This document shows, piece by piece, positions 1 to 6,817 of a stretch of DNA of 64,000 bases (positions are counted from its first letter, which is position 1; every line of letters begins with the position of its first letter). The notes under the pieces were generated by a model, which saw only the letters and a list, made by a program, of their open reading frames with translations, made no database searches and was not told the DNA's origin. Source of the stretch: JBBTDV01 sp038042605 (GTDB lineage Bacteria > Bdellovibrionota > UBA1018); assembly GCA_964358645.1 (NCBI GenBank), contig CAYHPW010000009.1, positions 6,485 to 70,484 of the forward strand, written 5' to 3'. Both the position numbers and the translations under genes were made by a program.

Positions 1-1
1 G

Positions 2-1615
2 GAAAAGATCAGGGTTTCGCCTTCGCTTGTCGGCTATTTTACGCGTGTTGATATCCCGCGGAAAGAGTCGGTATGTCTTAGAACTGTGGTCTCATTCGAC
101 AGGCCCTGCAACTGCAAGCTCGGGAACAAGTTTTATTGTGACATGTCGATGGCCGAAAAAATGGCGTTCTTGCAAAGCCAGCATGGTTTCAGGCCGTTTC
201 ATCCGCTATCGATCGAATCTGATAATGCGATTTTGAATAGATCGCTTCAGAACGCCGAGATGGATATCTACACTTTGCTTACTTATGAAAATTCAGAAGT
301 CATTTACCCATACGCTGGGATCCCGTGGTTTTCCGCCCCGTTCGGGCGGGACGGGATGCTTACTGCTTACCAGTTGCTTCCTTGGTATCCAAAGCTTGCG
401 CGTGGGGTGCTTGATTTTGCTTTTGAGCACTTGGGGTCGAATATTGATTCATTCACTGATGAGCAACCTGGGAAGGTTTTTCATGAGATGCGAAGGGGGG
501 AGATGGCGAAGACGCGCGAGGTTCCGTTCATACCGTATTACGGCTCCGTTGATTCAACGCCACTTTGCCTGATTCTTCTACATGAATATATACGATGGAC
601 ATTGGATGCTGAACGTCTCAAACAGTGGTGGCCAAGCGCGATGCGTGCGCTTGAGTGGCTCGAGAAGTGGGGGGATGCAGATCAAGACGGTTTTATTGAA
701 TATGCCAAGCAGTCGCCAAGAGGCCTTGTAAATCAGGGTTGGAAGGATTCACACGATTCAATAATGCATGCAGATGGACGGCTTGCCCAGGCTCCGATCC
801 GTCTATGCGAGGCTCAGGGTTATGCTTTCAGGGCGAAGATGGGCTTGGCCGCCCTTGCTGGATGGCTTGGTAAAAAAGATCTAGCTGCTTCGCTCAGGCT
901 TGATGCCTTAAGGTTGAGGTCAGCATTTCTTGAACGGTTCTGGGACAGCGGCGGGAAATATGTCTACCTCGCGCTCGATGGCAAGATGGAGCCATGCGCG
1001 GTCAGGTCGTCTAATATGGGCCATTGCCTATGGTCCCAGATACTTTTTGAGGAACAGGCCCGTGAGGTTTCAAATCATCTTCTCTCGGACGCGATGTTCA
1101 GTGGTTATGGAATCAGGACGCTTGCGGATACTGAGGTGGCGTTTAACCCGTTAAGCTATCATAACGGATCCGTGTGGCCGCATGATAATTCCATCATAAT
1201 GGAAGGGCTTCGTTTGTATGGTTATACCAAGGAGCTTGAGAAACTTGCGATGAGCATGATGGATGTTCTGGAAGTGAGCGATGACTTTAGGCTGCCAGAG
1301 CTTTACTGCGGCTTTCGTAGGAGGGGCGATGCGCCTCCGATCCCGTATCAGGTGGCGTGCAAGCCCCAGGCGTGGGCGGCAGGGGCTGTGTTTCTCATGA
1401 TGAAATCGCTGCTTGGTCTTTCGATGGATATTGACCAGGACCACGTTGTTTTTAATTCACCACTGCTGACGCCCAAAGTGAATTTGCTTGAAATCAAAGG
1501 GCTTCGTTGCAGGAATTTTGAGGCGGATATTATTCTTCGCCGATCAAAGGGCCGTACTCACGTTGACGTTACAAGAAAGAGTGGCAACGGCAGGGTGCTT
1601 ACTGTTAGGGGTTGA
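2..1615 (+). CDS. amylo-alpha-1,6-glucosidase (glycogen debranching enzyme), C-terminal part
   Basis: The reading frame is open from the left edge with no start codon, so the gene begins outside the window and only its C-terminal portion (about 538 codons) is seen. It would remove alpha-1,6-linked glucose at branch points of glycogen or maltodextrins in the cytoplasm or periplasm. Visible family features are the stretch PYAGIPWFSAPFGRDG early in the catalytic part, NQGWKDSHDSI in the middle and HNGSVWPHDNSII further on; these carry the acidic and aromatic residues typical of the (alpha/alpha)6 catalytic domain of the amylo-alpha-1,6-glucosidase family. The last 60 residues form a small beta-rich tail. 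A GTG in frame near position 86 is not a convincing start because the open frame continues upstream with protein-like sequence. The nearest downstream gene is convergent. Family assignment is confident; substrate preference is inferred. Confidence 0.85.
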   Translation, partial: EKIRVSPSLVGYFTRVDIPRKESVCLRTVVSFDRPCNCKLGNKFYCDMSMAEKMAFLQSQHGFRPFHPLSIESDNAILNRSLQNAEMDIYTLLTYENSEVIYPYAGIPWFSAPFGRDGMLTAYQLLPWYPKLARGVLDFAFEHLGSNIDSFTDEQPGKVFHEMRRGEMAKTREVPFIPYYGSVDSTPLCLILLHEYIRWTLDAERLKQWWPSAMRALEWLEKWGDADQDGFIEYAKQSPRGLVNQGWKDSHDSIMHADGRLAQAPIRLCEAQGYAFRAKMGLAALAGWLGKKDLAASLRLDALRLRSAFLERFWDSGGKYVYLALDGKMEPCAVRSSNMGHCLWSQILFEEQAREVSNHLLSDAMFSGYGIRTLADTEVAFNPLSYHNGSVWPHDNSIIMEGLRLYGYTKELEKLAMSMMDVLEVSDDFRLPELYCGFRRRGDAPPIPYQVACKPQAWAAGAVFLMMKSLLGLSMDIDQDHVVFNSPLLTPKVNLLEIKGLRCRNFEADIILRRSKGRTHVDVTRKSGNGRVLTVRG

Positions 1616-1694
1616 GGGGTGGGGAAGGAATTAATTGTCATCCATCTATTGGGCATCTATTGGGCTGATCTATTTGCAGTAAAAGCTCAGACTG

Positions 1695-1826
1695 GTGGCT
1701 GAAGCAATAAAAACACATGGTGAGCTTGTAAGTATACTTATTGCTGAATGTTTTGAAAAAGTTCGTAAATTTTCTGAGTTAGTTCAGAGTTTCAGGAAAA
1801 ATAACAATGATTTTACCTTTACATGA
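1695..1826 (+). other. short open frame of uncertain status after the debranching enzyme
   Basis: A 43-codon open frame from a GTG (or the CTG just before it) ends with TGA inside the last codons of the convergent histone gene. The translation reads as a charged amphipathic helix (VAEAIKTHGELVS and onwards) and could be the tail of a decayed gene. There is no clear ribosome-binding site. An 11-nt direct repeat (catctattggg twice) lies just upstream near 1643-1664. I do not recognise a family. Confidence 0.2.
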
Positions 1827-2034
1827 AGTCCCGGTCCATGACGGTTTTGCGGCCATCTTGCTTGGCGTGTTCAATGGCCTGGTCGCAGAGAGTGCGTACT
1901 TTACTGGACAGGGCTTCCATCACCGAGCTTGAGGTGTTCATGCTGGATGTGGTCCTGATGTAGTTCTTAATTTTTGAAGCCACCACGAGGATTTCCATGG
2001 TCCCAGCTTCTGTAGGTTGATCCATATTTTCCAT
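1819..2034 (-). CDS. bacterial histone-fold protein, Bdellovibrio HBb-like
   Basis: A 71-residue protein with a histone fold of the short bacterial type: helix 1 around residues 13-25 (MEILVVASKIKNYI), a long helix 2 around residues 33-55, and the diagnostic loop DGRKTVMDRD at residues 60-69. This matches the AGRKT-x-x-x-D loop of archaeal histones such as HMfB and, from memory, the 61-residue Bdellovibrio histone Bd0055. The third helix is almost absent because the protein stops two residues later, as in the Bdellovibrio type. It should dimerise and bind DNA as a chromatin protein. The start is uncertain: the first ATG follows a GGGGGG run by only 3 nt; a second ATG is three codons on, and the ATG at 1998 would give a 59-residue protein whose N-terminus resembles the known homologue best. 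It lies 18 bp downstream of the FKBP lipoprotein gene and probably shares its promoter. Confidence 0.82.
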   Translation of the reverse strand: MENMDQPTEAGTMEILVVASKIKNYIRTTSSMNTSSSVMEALSSKVRTLCDQAIEHAKQDGRKTVMDRDFM

Positions 2035-2052
2035 ATACCCCCCAAAAAAAAC

Positions 2053-2511
2053 TTACTCTACGCCCAGAAGTTCCACTTCAAAAACAAGTGTGGCATTGGG
2101 CGGAATCACGTTGCCAGCGCCTCTTTCACCATACCCCATCTGTGGCGGGATCGTGAGTTTGCGTTTTTCACCGACCTTCATTCCTGCTACGCCCTTGTCC
2201 CACCCGGCTATCACTTCTCTCGCACCGAGCCGGAATTTAAAAGGCTGGCCGCGGTCAAGCGACGAATCAAATTTCTTTCCATCTGTAAGCCAACCGGTGT
2301 AGTGGACTGACACTGTTTTACCGGCAACCGCTTCGGGACCGGTGCCCTTCTTTAATTCCTCGATTTTAAGATCCATTTGTTGTTCCTTTTGTTGTGAAGA
2401 CGCCGTGTTATTTTGCGTGGCTTTCTTAGTGCACCCAGACAGTATCAATAAAAGTGTTATTACCGCGCATGTGCCGGCGATTTGCCAGTTGGTTGTTGTC
2501 TTGCTGATCAT
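2053..2511 (-). CDS. FKBP-type peptidyl-prolyl isomerase lipoprotein
   Basis: A 152-residue periplasmic foldase predicted to catalyse cis-trans isomerisation of Xaa-Pro bonds. Residues 12-27 are a lipoprotein signal with lipobox LSGC (Cys27), followed by a Gln/Ser-rich linker and a single FKBP domain from about residue 47. FKBP signatures are visible: [39 protein letters not shown], the MGYGERG loop and [14 protein letters not shown] at the end. The ATG at 2511 has GAGGAG nine bases upstream, and a good sigma70-like promoter lies before it. The histone gene follows 18 bp downstream, so the two are likely co-transcribed, although no functional connection between them is known to me. Confidence 0.9.
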   Translation of the reverse strand: MISKTTTNWQIAGTCAVITLLLILSGCTKKATQNNTASSQQKEQQMDLKIEELKKGTGPEAVAGKTVSVHYTGWLTDGKKFDSSLDRGQPFKFRLGAREVIAGWDKGVAGMKVGEKRKLTIPPQMGYGERGAGNVIPPNATLVFEVELLGVE

Positions 2512-2540
2512 AAATATTCGCTCCTCACTCGTTTTTATTG

Positions 2541-2569
2541 ACTACATTTCTTTAGCAACAATTTGTCAA
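2541..2569 (-). promoter_or_regulatory. sigma70-like promoter of the FKBP-histone unit
   Basis: On the minus strand TTGACA (2564-2569) is followed after exactly 17 nt by TGTAGT (2541-2546). The FKBP start codon lies 29 bp further on, with a GAGGAG ribosome-binding site between them. The -35 box is perfect and the -10 box matches the consensus at four of six positions. Confidence 0.6.
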
Positions 2570-2646
2570 ATATATTAAAATTTTTACTGTTTTTTTCAGA
2601 AAGTGTAAAATTATATTTTAAGGAATATTTTCCAAGGTGAAACGTC

Positions 2647-2790
2647 ATGCTTGAAATTAGCAGATTTCTTGGAATAATTATCTCTATGTTTTACAGCGAT
2701 CACAATCCGCCACATTTTTACGTGGAGTACAACGAATATCGTGCAAAAATTTCAATAGCAGAACTCCAGATTATAGATGCAGCCGGATGA
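2647..2790 (+). CDS. DUF4160 family protein, truncated
   Basis: A 47-residue reading frame starting at ATG 2647, with a GGTGAA stretch just upstream. The sequence contains the family hallmark: ISRFLGIIISMFY followed by DHNPPHFYVEY and a YRAKISI strand. This matches the N-terminal two thirds of DUF4160 proteins (usually about 80 residues, often encoded next to a DUF2442 partner in toxin-antitoxin-like pairs). Here the frame stops early at TGA 2788 and no DUF2442 partner is visible, since the next gene is the convergent HAD hydrolase. It is either a short functional variant or, more likely, a decaying copy. Confidence 0.55.
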   Translation: MLEISRFLGIIISMFYSDHNPPHFYVEYNEYRAKISIAELQIIDAAG

Positions 2791-2792
2791 TG

Positions 2793-3464
2793 TTATTTTA
2801 TCAATTCTTTAGCCAGTGAAATGACCCAATCATTATTTACCGGAGTCAGGTCGTTGATGTGTTTGTGAGCACTTTTGCTTTGTGCCGAGTGTTCACGGTT
2901 GACCATTACAACCCAAAGACCCGCTGCCAGGGCTGATGAAACACCGGCTGTAGAGTCCTCAAACACTAAAGTTAAATCCGCGGGCGATCCCATGATCTTG
3001 ATTGCCTTCAGGTAGCCATCGGGTTCGGGCTTGCTTCTTTCGTAATCCTCCGCGCCCAAGATAAGGTTGAAGCATCTTGTGATACCCAACTTGTCCAAGA
3101 CCAGAACAATATCTTTCTTATAAGAGCCGGAGACTAAACCAAGCGGAAAATGGCAGGCGAGCTCTCTAACGGCATCAACACTGCCTGGTATTGTGACCAG
3201 CTCGTGTTCAAGTTTCTTTCTGTAATCTGCCAGGATCAGGTCAGCCGCGCGCTCTTTAGTAACCGGGATTTTATATTTTGAAAAAAGAAAATCAAAGGCA
3301 TTCTGCCACGTCTTGCCCATTACGGAACCGGCATCAGATGGGTCAAGCCGGATGTTCCAGCTACCTAGTATTTTAACTACGGACTGGGCGGCCATGGTTT
3401 CGGTATCCACGAGCGTCCCATCCATATCGAAGAGCAGGGTTTTGAATGTTTTTTTTTCGCCCAT
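2793..3464 (-). CDS. HAD-superfamily hydrolase, beta-phosphoglucomutase/phosphatase-like
   Basis: A 223-residue cytosolic haloacid-dehalogenase-type phosphatase or phosphomutase. Motif I is LLFDMDGTLVDTE near residues 10-22, with nucleophile Asp13 and acid/base Asp15. A helical cap follows at about residues 25-85. Motif II is GLVSGS, motif III is the Lys in YERSKPEPDGY, and motif IV is FEDSTAGVSSALAAG. This layout is that of cap class I enzymes such as beta-phosphoglucomutase, phosphoglycolate phosphatase and sugar-phosphate phosphatases; the substrate cannot be told from sequence. The start has GAGGG five bases upstream. It is divergent from the CBS-domain gene across a short region carrying a 12-nt triplicate repeat. 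Confidence 0.85.
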   Translation of the reverse strand: MGEKKTFKTLLFDMDGTLVDTETMAAQSVVKILGSWNIRLDPSDAGSVMGKTWQNAFDFLFSKYKIPVTKERAADLILADYRKKLEHELVTIPGSVDAVRELACHFPLGLVSGSYKKDIVLVLDKLGITRCFNLILGAEDYERSKPEPDGYLKAIKIMGSPADLTLVFEDSTAGVSSALAAGLWVVMVNREHSAQSKSAHKHINDLTPVNNDWVISLAKELIK

Positions 3465-3476
3465 TAATCCCTCATA

Positions 3477-3512
3477 TAATTCTAATGGTAATTCTAGTGG
3501 TAATTCCAGTGG
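3477..3512 (+). repeat. 12-nt tandem repeat, three copies
   Basis: Three consecutive units TAATTCTAATGG, TAATTCTAGTGG and TAATTCCAGTGG differ at one or two positions. They sit in the intergenic region between the divergent HAD and CBS genes, upstream of the CBS ribosome-binding site, so copy number could alter promoter spacing. Confidence 0.8.
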
Positions 3513-3554
3513 CGCGCCAAATGCAAATTAACATTCATTATGGAGGCATCAAAT

Positions 3555-3992
3555 ATGTTGCGCAACTTAATTACCAGGAGACCTGTATCAGTAGGGCCGG
3601 ATGTGAAGATTTCCGAAGTAGCCCGTCTAATGGAAAAGGAAAATGTCGGGTCGGTGCTCGTGCTGGCGGACGGGAGACCGGTGGGCATTCTGACGGATCG
3701 TGATATAGTTCTTCGCTGTTTGGCAAAAAACATTAATGTGACGACCTGCCCGGTGAAGGATGCAATGACAAAAACCTTGGCGACCTGCCGTGATACGGAT
3801 GGGGTTTTTGATTGTATACGCAAGATGCGCGATGAAAGAATCAGAAGAATGCCGGTTGTCGATGCTGACGGGAAGGCAGTAGGTTTGTTATCTTTCGGTG
3901 ATATTCTTTCTATGCTTAGCAGGGAGTTCGCCGAGCTTACTAAAACAACGACTATTGCCGAGGAAGTGGAGCCTGAGCAGGAAGCCGCGTAA
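3555..3992 (+). CDS. CBS-domain pair protein
   Basis: A 145-residue protein consisting of two CBS motifs (about residues 6-60 and 70-125), the module that binds adenosine nucleotides and regulates partner enzymes or transporters. Visible CBS features are LITRRPVSVGPDVKISEVARLM, GILTDRDIVLRC closing the first repeat, and RRMPVVDADGKAVGLLSFGDIL closing the second. There is no catalytic domain, so this is a stand-alone sensor or adaptor of the kind often labelled IMP-dehydrogenase-like. I place the start at ATG 3555 because GGAGG lies eight bases upstream; the in-frame ATG at 3540 precedes that site. The last 41 bases overlap the convergent DUF4340-like gene. The acidic tail (EEVEPEQEAA) is encoded in that overlap. 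Confidence 0.85.
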   Translation: MLRNLITRRPVSVGPDVKISEVARLMEKENVGSVLVLADGRPVGILTDRDIVLRCLAKNINVTTCPVKDAMTKTLATCRDTDGVFDCIRKMRDERIRRMPVVDADGKAVGLLSFGDILSMLSREFAELTKTTTIAEEVEPEQEAA

Positions 3993-4929
3993 GAAAACGC
4001 CCTGCCTCCGGATATAATTTAAATACCGCGCCCGGGCGGTTGGAGATGGTTGCTAGCAGTTCATGAGATTGCTTAGAGGATTTTATGGTGACGCTCATGC
4101 CCTTCAAGCCTGATAGCCTAATGGTTTGATGTCTTGATTTTTTTAAAGTATCAAGCAAGCGGAGCGTTTCGTCAGGGTCATCCACAAATTCTTTTATGCG
4201 TGTATGTGTGACGCCATCTAAAAATGCGTCAATGTTGGCCTTGAGCCGCCGGTGTTTGCGGTTGGTCCAGTCCAAACCTTCACGTTGAGCGAAAAATACC
4301 GATTTTTTGTTGCCGTAAAATATTTCTATTTCCTCAACATCGTCACTGGTAATTGTTGAAAGCGCGCGGTGGCGTACGGCTGTAAAGCTATCTAATATAT
4401 CAAGCATCTTTATGGCAGCACCGGTACATGTTAAAACTGCTGAATCCGCCATGGCATGGGCTGAAGCTATGCAAAAGGGCTTCCCTCCCTCGGGTAAACC
4501 TAATTTAAGCCGCCACTGTTCTGCTTTATCAGCTTTGTTGGTTCGCCATTCTAAATAAAACACCGGTGGCAAGAGGCCAAACGATTCAATCGGTCCATTT
4601 GTAGTTTCGGTATGGAGGTCGGCGCGAAGCGTACGCAATGTATCAAGCAGATGGTTTACGTAGCCGGTGTTTGCAAGGTTGTCTAATATACCATGAGGAC
4701 CTGAAGCTATTTGCCAGGTAGGATCCGGACCACCGGTATTTTGAAGTCTCACCGTCCAACTATCTCCTGATTTAGGGTCATTCTTCGCTATAGTTAATTC
4801 AGAAACATCCGGCACATCAAAACTAAAAGGTTTGCCCGGAGCCGTCTGTCGCTTGTCTTCTTTTAAAGTACAAGAAGACAGCAGGAGTATGAAAATATAG
4901 AACGTAAAATATATACGGCCAACGCGCAT
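3952..4929 (-). CDS. DUF4340-like lipoprotein
   Basis: A 325-residue predicted lipoprotein with signal residues 5-20 and lipobox LSSC (Cys20). The body alternates short beta strands in the pattern of DUF4340 proteins: a WQIASGPHGILDNLANTGYVNHLLDTLRTLRAD block where two helices follow a strand, then SFGLLPPVFYLEW, which matches the family's YGLDPP-type turn, and a later repeat of the same arrangement at about residues 200-310. The family is often found with gliding- or ABC-export-related genes, but here the divergent neighbours are an ExbB/ExbD pair. Its function is unknown. The 3' end overlaps the CBS gene by 41 bases on the opposite strand. No good ribosome-binding site is seen at the ATG. 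Confidence 0.6.
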   Translation of the reverse strand: MRVGRIYFTFYIFILLLSSCTLKEDKRQTAPGKPFSFDVPDVSELTIAKNDPKSGDSWTVRLQNTGGPDPTWQIASGPHGILDNLANTGYVNHLLDTLRTLRADLHTETTNGPIESFGLLPPVFYLEWRTNKADKAEQWRLKLGLPEGGKPFCIASAHAMADSAVLTCTGAAIKMLDILDSFTAVRHRALSTITSDDVEEIEIFYGNKKSVFFAQREGLDWTNRKHRRLKANIDAFLDGVTHTRIKEFVDDPDETLRLLDTLKKSRHQTIRLSGLKGMSVTIKSSKQSHELLATISNRPGAVFKLYPEAGRFLTRLPAQAPLPRQ

Positions 4930-4933
4930 GGCG

Positions 4934-4962
4934 TTGACATCCTAGGCGCTCACCGATAGCGT
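4934..4962 (+). promoter_or_regulatory. possible promoter of the exbB-exbD unit
   Basis: A perfect TTGACA (4934-4939) is followed after 17 nt by TAGCGT (4957-4962), a weak -10 box. The ATG used for the ExbB-like gene is 12 bp downstream, so any transcript leader would be very short. Confidence 0.3.
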
Positions 4963-4973
4963 TGCAAGCTATT

Positions 4974-5642
4974 ATGTCAACGTTAGCGGACTCACATACT
5001 GTTTGGAATTTAATCAAGAGCGGCGGGTTTGCAATGTACCCTCTTTTGGCGTGCTCCATTATTTCATGGGTCGTGATTTTTGAGAGGTTGTGGAACTATA
5101 AACGTCTTGGCCAAAACTTAAGCGCGTTCCATCTTGAGGCGCTCAATGCCTTGTTGCGACGGGACCGGAAAGGACTAGTGGGCCTTTGCCAGAGGAGAGC
5201 CACCTTGCCCACCGCGCGGCTCGTGACCACGGCGCTTGAGCGGCTTGAGGCTTCGGACCCGCGCTTGAAGGCCAAGTGGCGAGAGGCGCTGGATCGCAAG
5301 CGTCAGCTTATCAATCAGGAGTTGCGCCAGAATCTCTGGATGCTTGGCACCATAGGCAGCGCCGCTCCGTTTATAGGTTTGTTCGGCACTGTTGTGGGGA
5401 TATTGCGATCATTCCAGGAAATGGCCAGGACGGGATCCGGCGGTTTCAATGTTGTTGCAGCGGGAATATCAGAATCATTGATCGCGACAGCGGCTGGAAT
5501 AATAGTAGCGGTGATAGCGGTCCTTGCTTTTAATTCTTTTCAGACTTTATGGAGTGGCCTTGTGCTTAAGATTAGGATCCATACCGAGGAACTTGCCGAG
5601 ATGCTTGCTTCTGAAAGTGAAGAAGTTAAAGGCGGCGATTAA
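4974..5642 (+). CDS. exbB: MotA/TolQ/ExbB proton channel family protein
   Basis: A 222-residue inner-membrane protein that with its ExbD/TolR partner forms a proton-driven motor energising outer-membrane processes (TonB-type uptake or Tol-type envelope maintenance). A first membrane helix spans about residues 17-35 (MYPLLACSIISWVVIF), followed by a long cytoplasmic helical segment, then two further helices; the family signature LGTIGSAAPFIGLFGTVVGI lies before GISESLIATAAGIIVAVIAVLAFN. The start is taken at ATG 4974; a TTG four codons earlier is possible. ExbD follows immediately, its ATG directly after this stop codon. Whether the pair serves TonB or Tol cannot be decided, as neither tonB nor tolA/B/pal is in the window. 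Confidence 0.88.
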   Translation: MSTLADSHTVWNLIKSGGFAMYPLLACSIISWVVIFERLWNYKRLGQNLSAFHLEALNALLRRDRKGLVGLCQRRATLPTARLVTTALERLEASDPRLKAKWREALDRKRQLINQELRQNLWMLGTIGSAAPFIGLFGTVVGILRSFQEMARTGSGGFNVVAAGISESLIATAAGIIVAVIAVLAFNSFQTLWSGLVLKIRIHTEELAEMLASESEEVKGGD

Positions 5643-6107
5643 ATGGCTATTAAACCAGCGGACACTGATCATGCCACCGACAGTGAAGGAGCTATCCTGT
5701 CTGAGATCAACATCACGCCACTTGTGGACGTTTTTTTGGTTTTACTAATTATCTTCATGGTCACGAGTTCTGTGATGTCACAGCTCGGCGTTGATGTTAA
5801 ACTCCCGCGCGCAAGCGCTGGCTTGAGCGAGGCTCAAAGCGATGGCGTTGTAGTGACGCTATTCAATGACGGCGGTGTTCGTGTCAATGACAGCAAAGTC
5901 ACGGCCGGTGACCAAAAAAATTTTAGTGACGCTTTAAAAGCGGCATTTTCAAAGACAAGCTCGCGTCTTGTAGTGCTTGAAGGTGACAGGCAGGCGTTCT
6001 TAGGAACAGCGATAGAAATCATGGATGTCGCCCGCAAGGCAGGGGCTGATAAATTTGCTATAGCCACAAGTTCCGAATATAAGCCACAAGAGCAACGAAA
6101 CCAATGA
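5643..6107 (+). CDS. exbD: ExbD/TolR family biopolymer transport protein
   Basis: A 154-residue partner of the ExbB-like channel. It has a short cytoplasmic N-terminus, one membrane helix at about residues 27-45 beginning with the conserved INITPLVDVFLVLLIIFMV (the Asp in LVD is the proton-carrying residue of the family), and a periplasmic domain ending around TAIEIMDVARKAGADKFAIATS. The start codon directly follows the exbB stop and AAAGGCGG lies about eight bases upstream, so translation is coupled. The last 50 bases overlap the convergent methyltransferase-like gene. Confidence 0.9.
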   Translation: MAIKPADTDHATDSEGAILSEINITPLVDVFLVLLIIFMVTSSVMSQLGVDVKLPRASAGLSEAQSDGVVVTLFNDGGVRVNDSKVTAGDQKNFSDALKAAFSKTSSRLVVLEGDRQAFLGTAIEIMDVARKAGADKFAIATSSEYKPQEQRNQ

Positions 6108-6675
6108 GTCCAGCGAAGGATGCGTAAGCTTCATAGGCCCGGTTTTTAAGTGCCAGCTCCAACGAAAATCCGTGCATGGACACATTTGGATTTATCTTTA
6201 GCAAAGTTTCCCTGCCTGCGGGTGCAAGCGTAGGAATAAGCCGTGGCACTGAGGCAAGGTAAATATCATATGAGTTGCTGAAAACAGCGCGCAGTTTTGT
6301 TTCCTCATCGAGGATAATGTAGTGATACACGGTGGCGAAGATGACCGACAATACTAGCGTAAGCAACCAGCTTTCAATCGATAGCGCCGTGCCGATCGCC
6401 ATCAGATAAGTCCCCAGATAAAGCGGATTGCGGACGAATGAATAGGGCCCGCCCACCGCGGGATACGCGTCTTTGCGCAGATATCCGCTGGCCCAGAACC
6501 TGAGGCTTGCACCGGTAAAGCAGACCAGTATGCCGTGCCATTTCGGGTATTGTTTGGCGGAAATGATGAGTGCCGTTGCAAACAGCCAAGCAAGCACGAT
6601 TCTGGTCTTGCCGCGGATAATAGCGCGGAACCAACTAGGTTTTGTTATTTCTTCTTGATCACTCACGTCATCCAA
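6058..6675 (-). CDS. isoprenylcysteine carboxyl methyltransferase-like membrane protein
   Basis: A 205-residue integral membrane protein of the ICMT/PEMT-like methyltransferase superfamily. Several hydrophobic helices precede the conserved block GGPYSFVRNPLYLGTYLMAIG (about residues 102-122; the RNPxYxG motif helps bind S-adenosylmethionine), and a second block around EETKLRAVFSNSYDIYLASVPRLIP carries the E-x-x-L motif and the Tyr/Arg-Pro ending typical of the family. The substrate in bacteria is generally unknown. The start is uncertain: the frame opens with TTG at 6675 and GTG at 6666 is an alternative; neither has a strong ribosome-binding site. It converges on exbD with a 50-base coding overlap. 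Confidence 0.75.
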   Translation of the reverse strand: MDDVSDQEEITKPSWFRAIIRGKTRIVLAWLFATALIISAKQYPKWHGILVCFTGASLRFWASGYLRKDAYPAVGGPYSFVRNPLYLGTYLMAIGTALSIESWLLTLVLSVIFATVYHYIILDEETKLRAVFSNSYDIYLASVPRLIPTLAPAGRETLLKINPNVSMHGFSLELALKNRAYEAYASFAGLIGFVALVAYIRNLWL

Positions 6676-6721
6676 TTAACGTCTTTGTCTGGATAGTGCA
6701 AGAGTGGTGATGTAAGCATGC

Positions 6722-6750
6722 TTGAGCGGCGGGCGGCTTTGAGCTAATAT
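6722..6750 (+). promoter_or_regulatory. promoter of the branched-chain 2-oxoacid dehydrogenase E1 genes
   Basis: TTGAGC (6722-6727), a 17-nt spacer and TAATAT (6745-6750) form a sigma70-like promoter. A perfect inverted repeat starts 10 bp downstream of the -10 box. Confidence 0.5.
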
Positions 6751-6760
6751 ATAAGCCGCG

Positions 6761-6780
6761 CCACAGATTTATATCTGTGG
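6761..6780 (+). promoter_or_regulatory. perfect inverted repeat, probable operator
   Basis: CCACAGAT (6761-6768), a 4-nt spacer TTAT and ATCTGTGG (6773-6780) form a perfect dyad overlapping the expected transcription start of the E1 operon. This position suits a repressor site; a short mRNA hairpin is the alternative. Confidence 0.5.
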
Positions 6781-6817
6781 ATTTACATCTGGCATCTAGC
6801 ATCCGGAGGACTAAGGC

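Noticed and set aside
3477..3512. CRISPR-like array
   Set aside because: The units are contiguous 12-nt repeats with no spacers and no cas genes are nearby.
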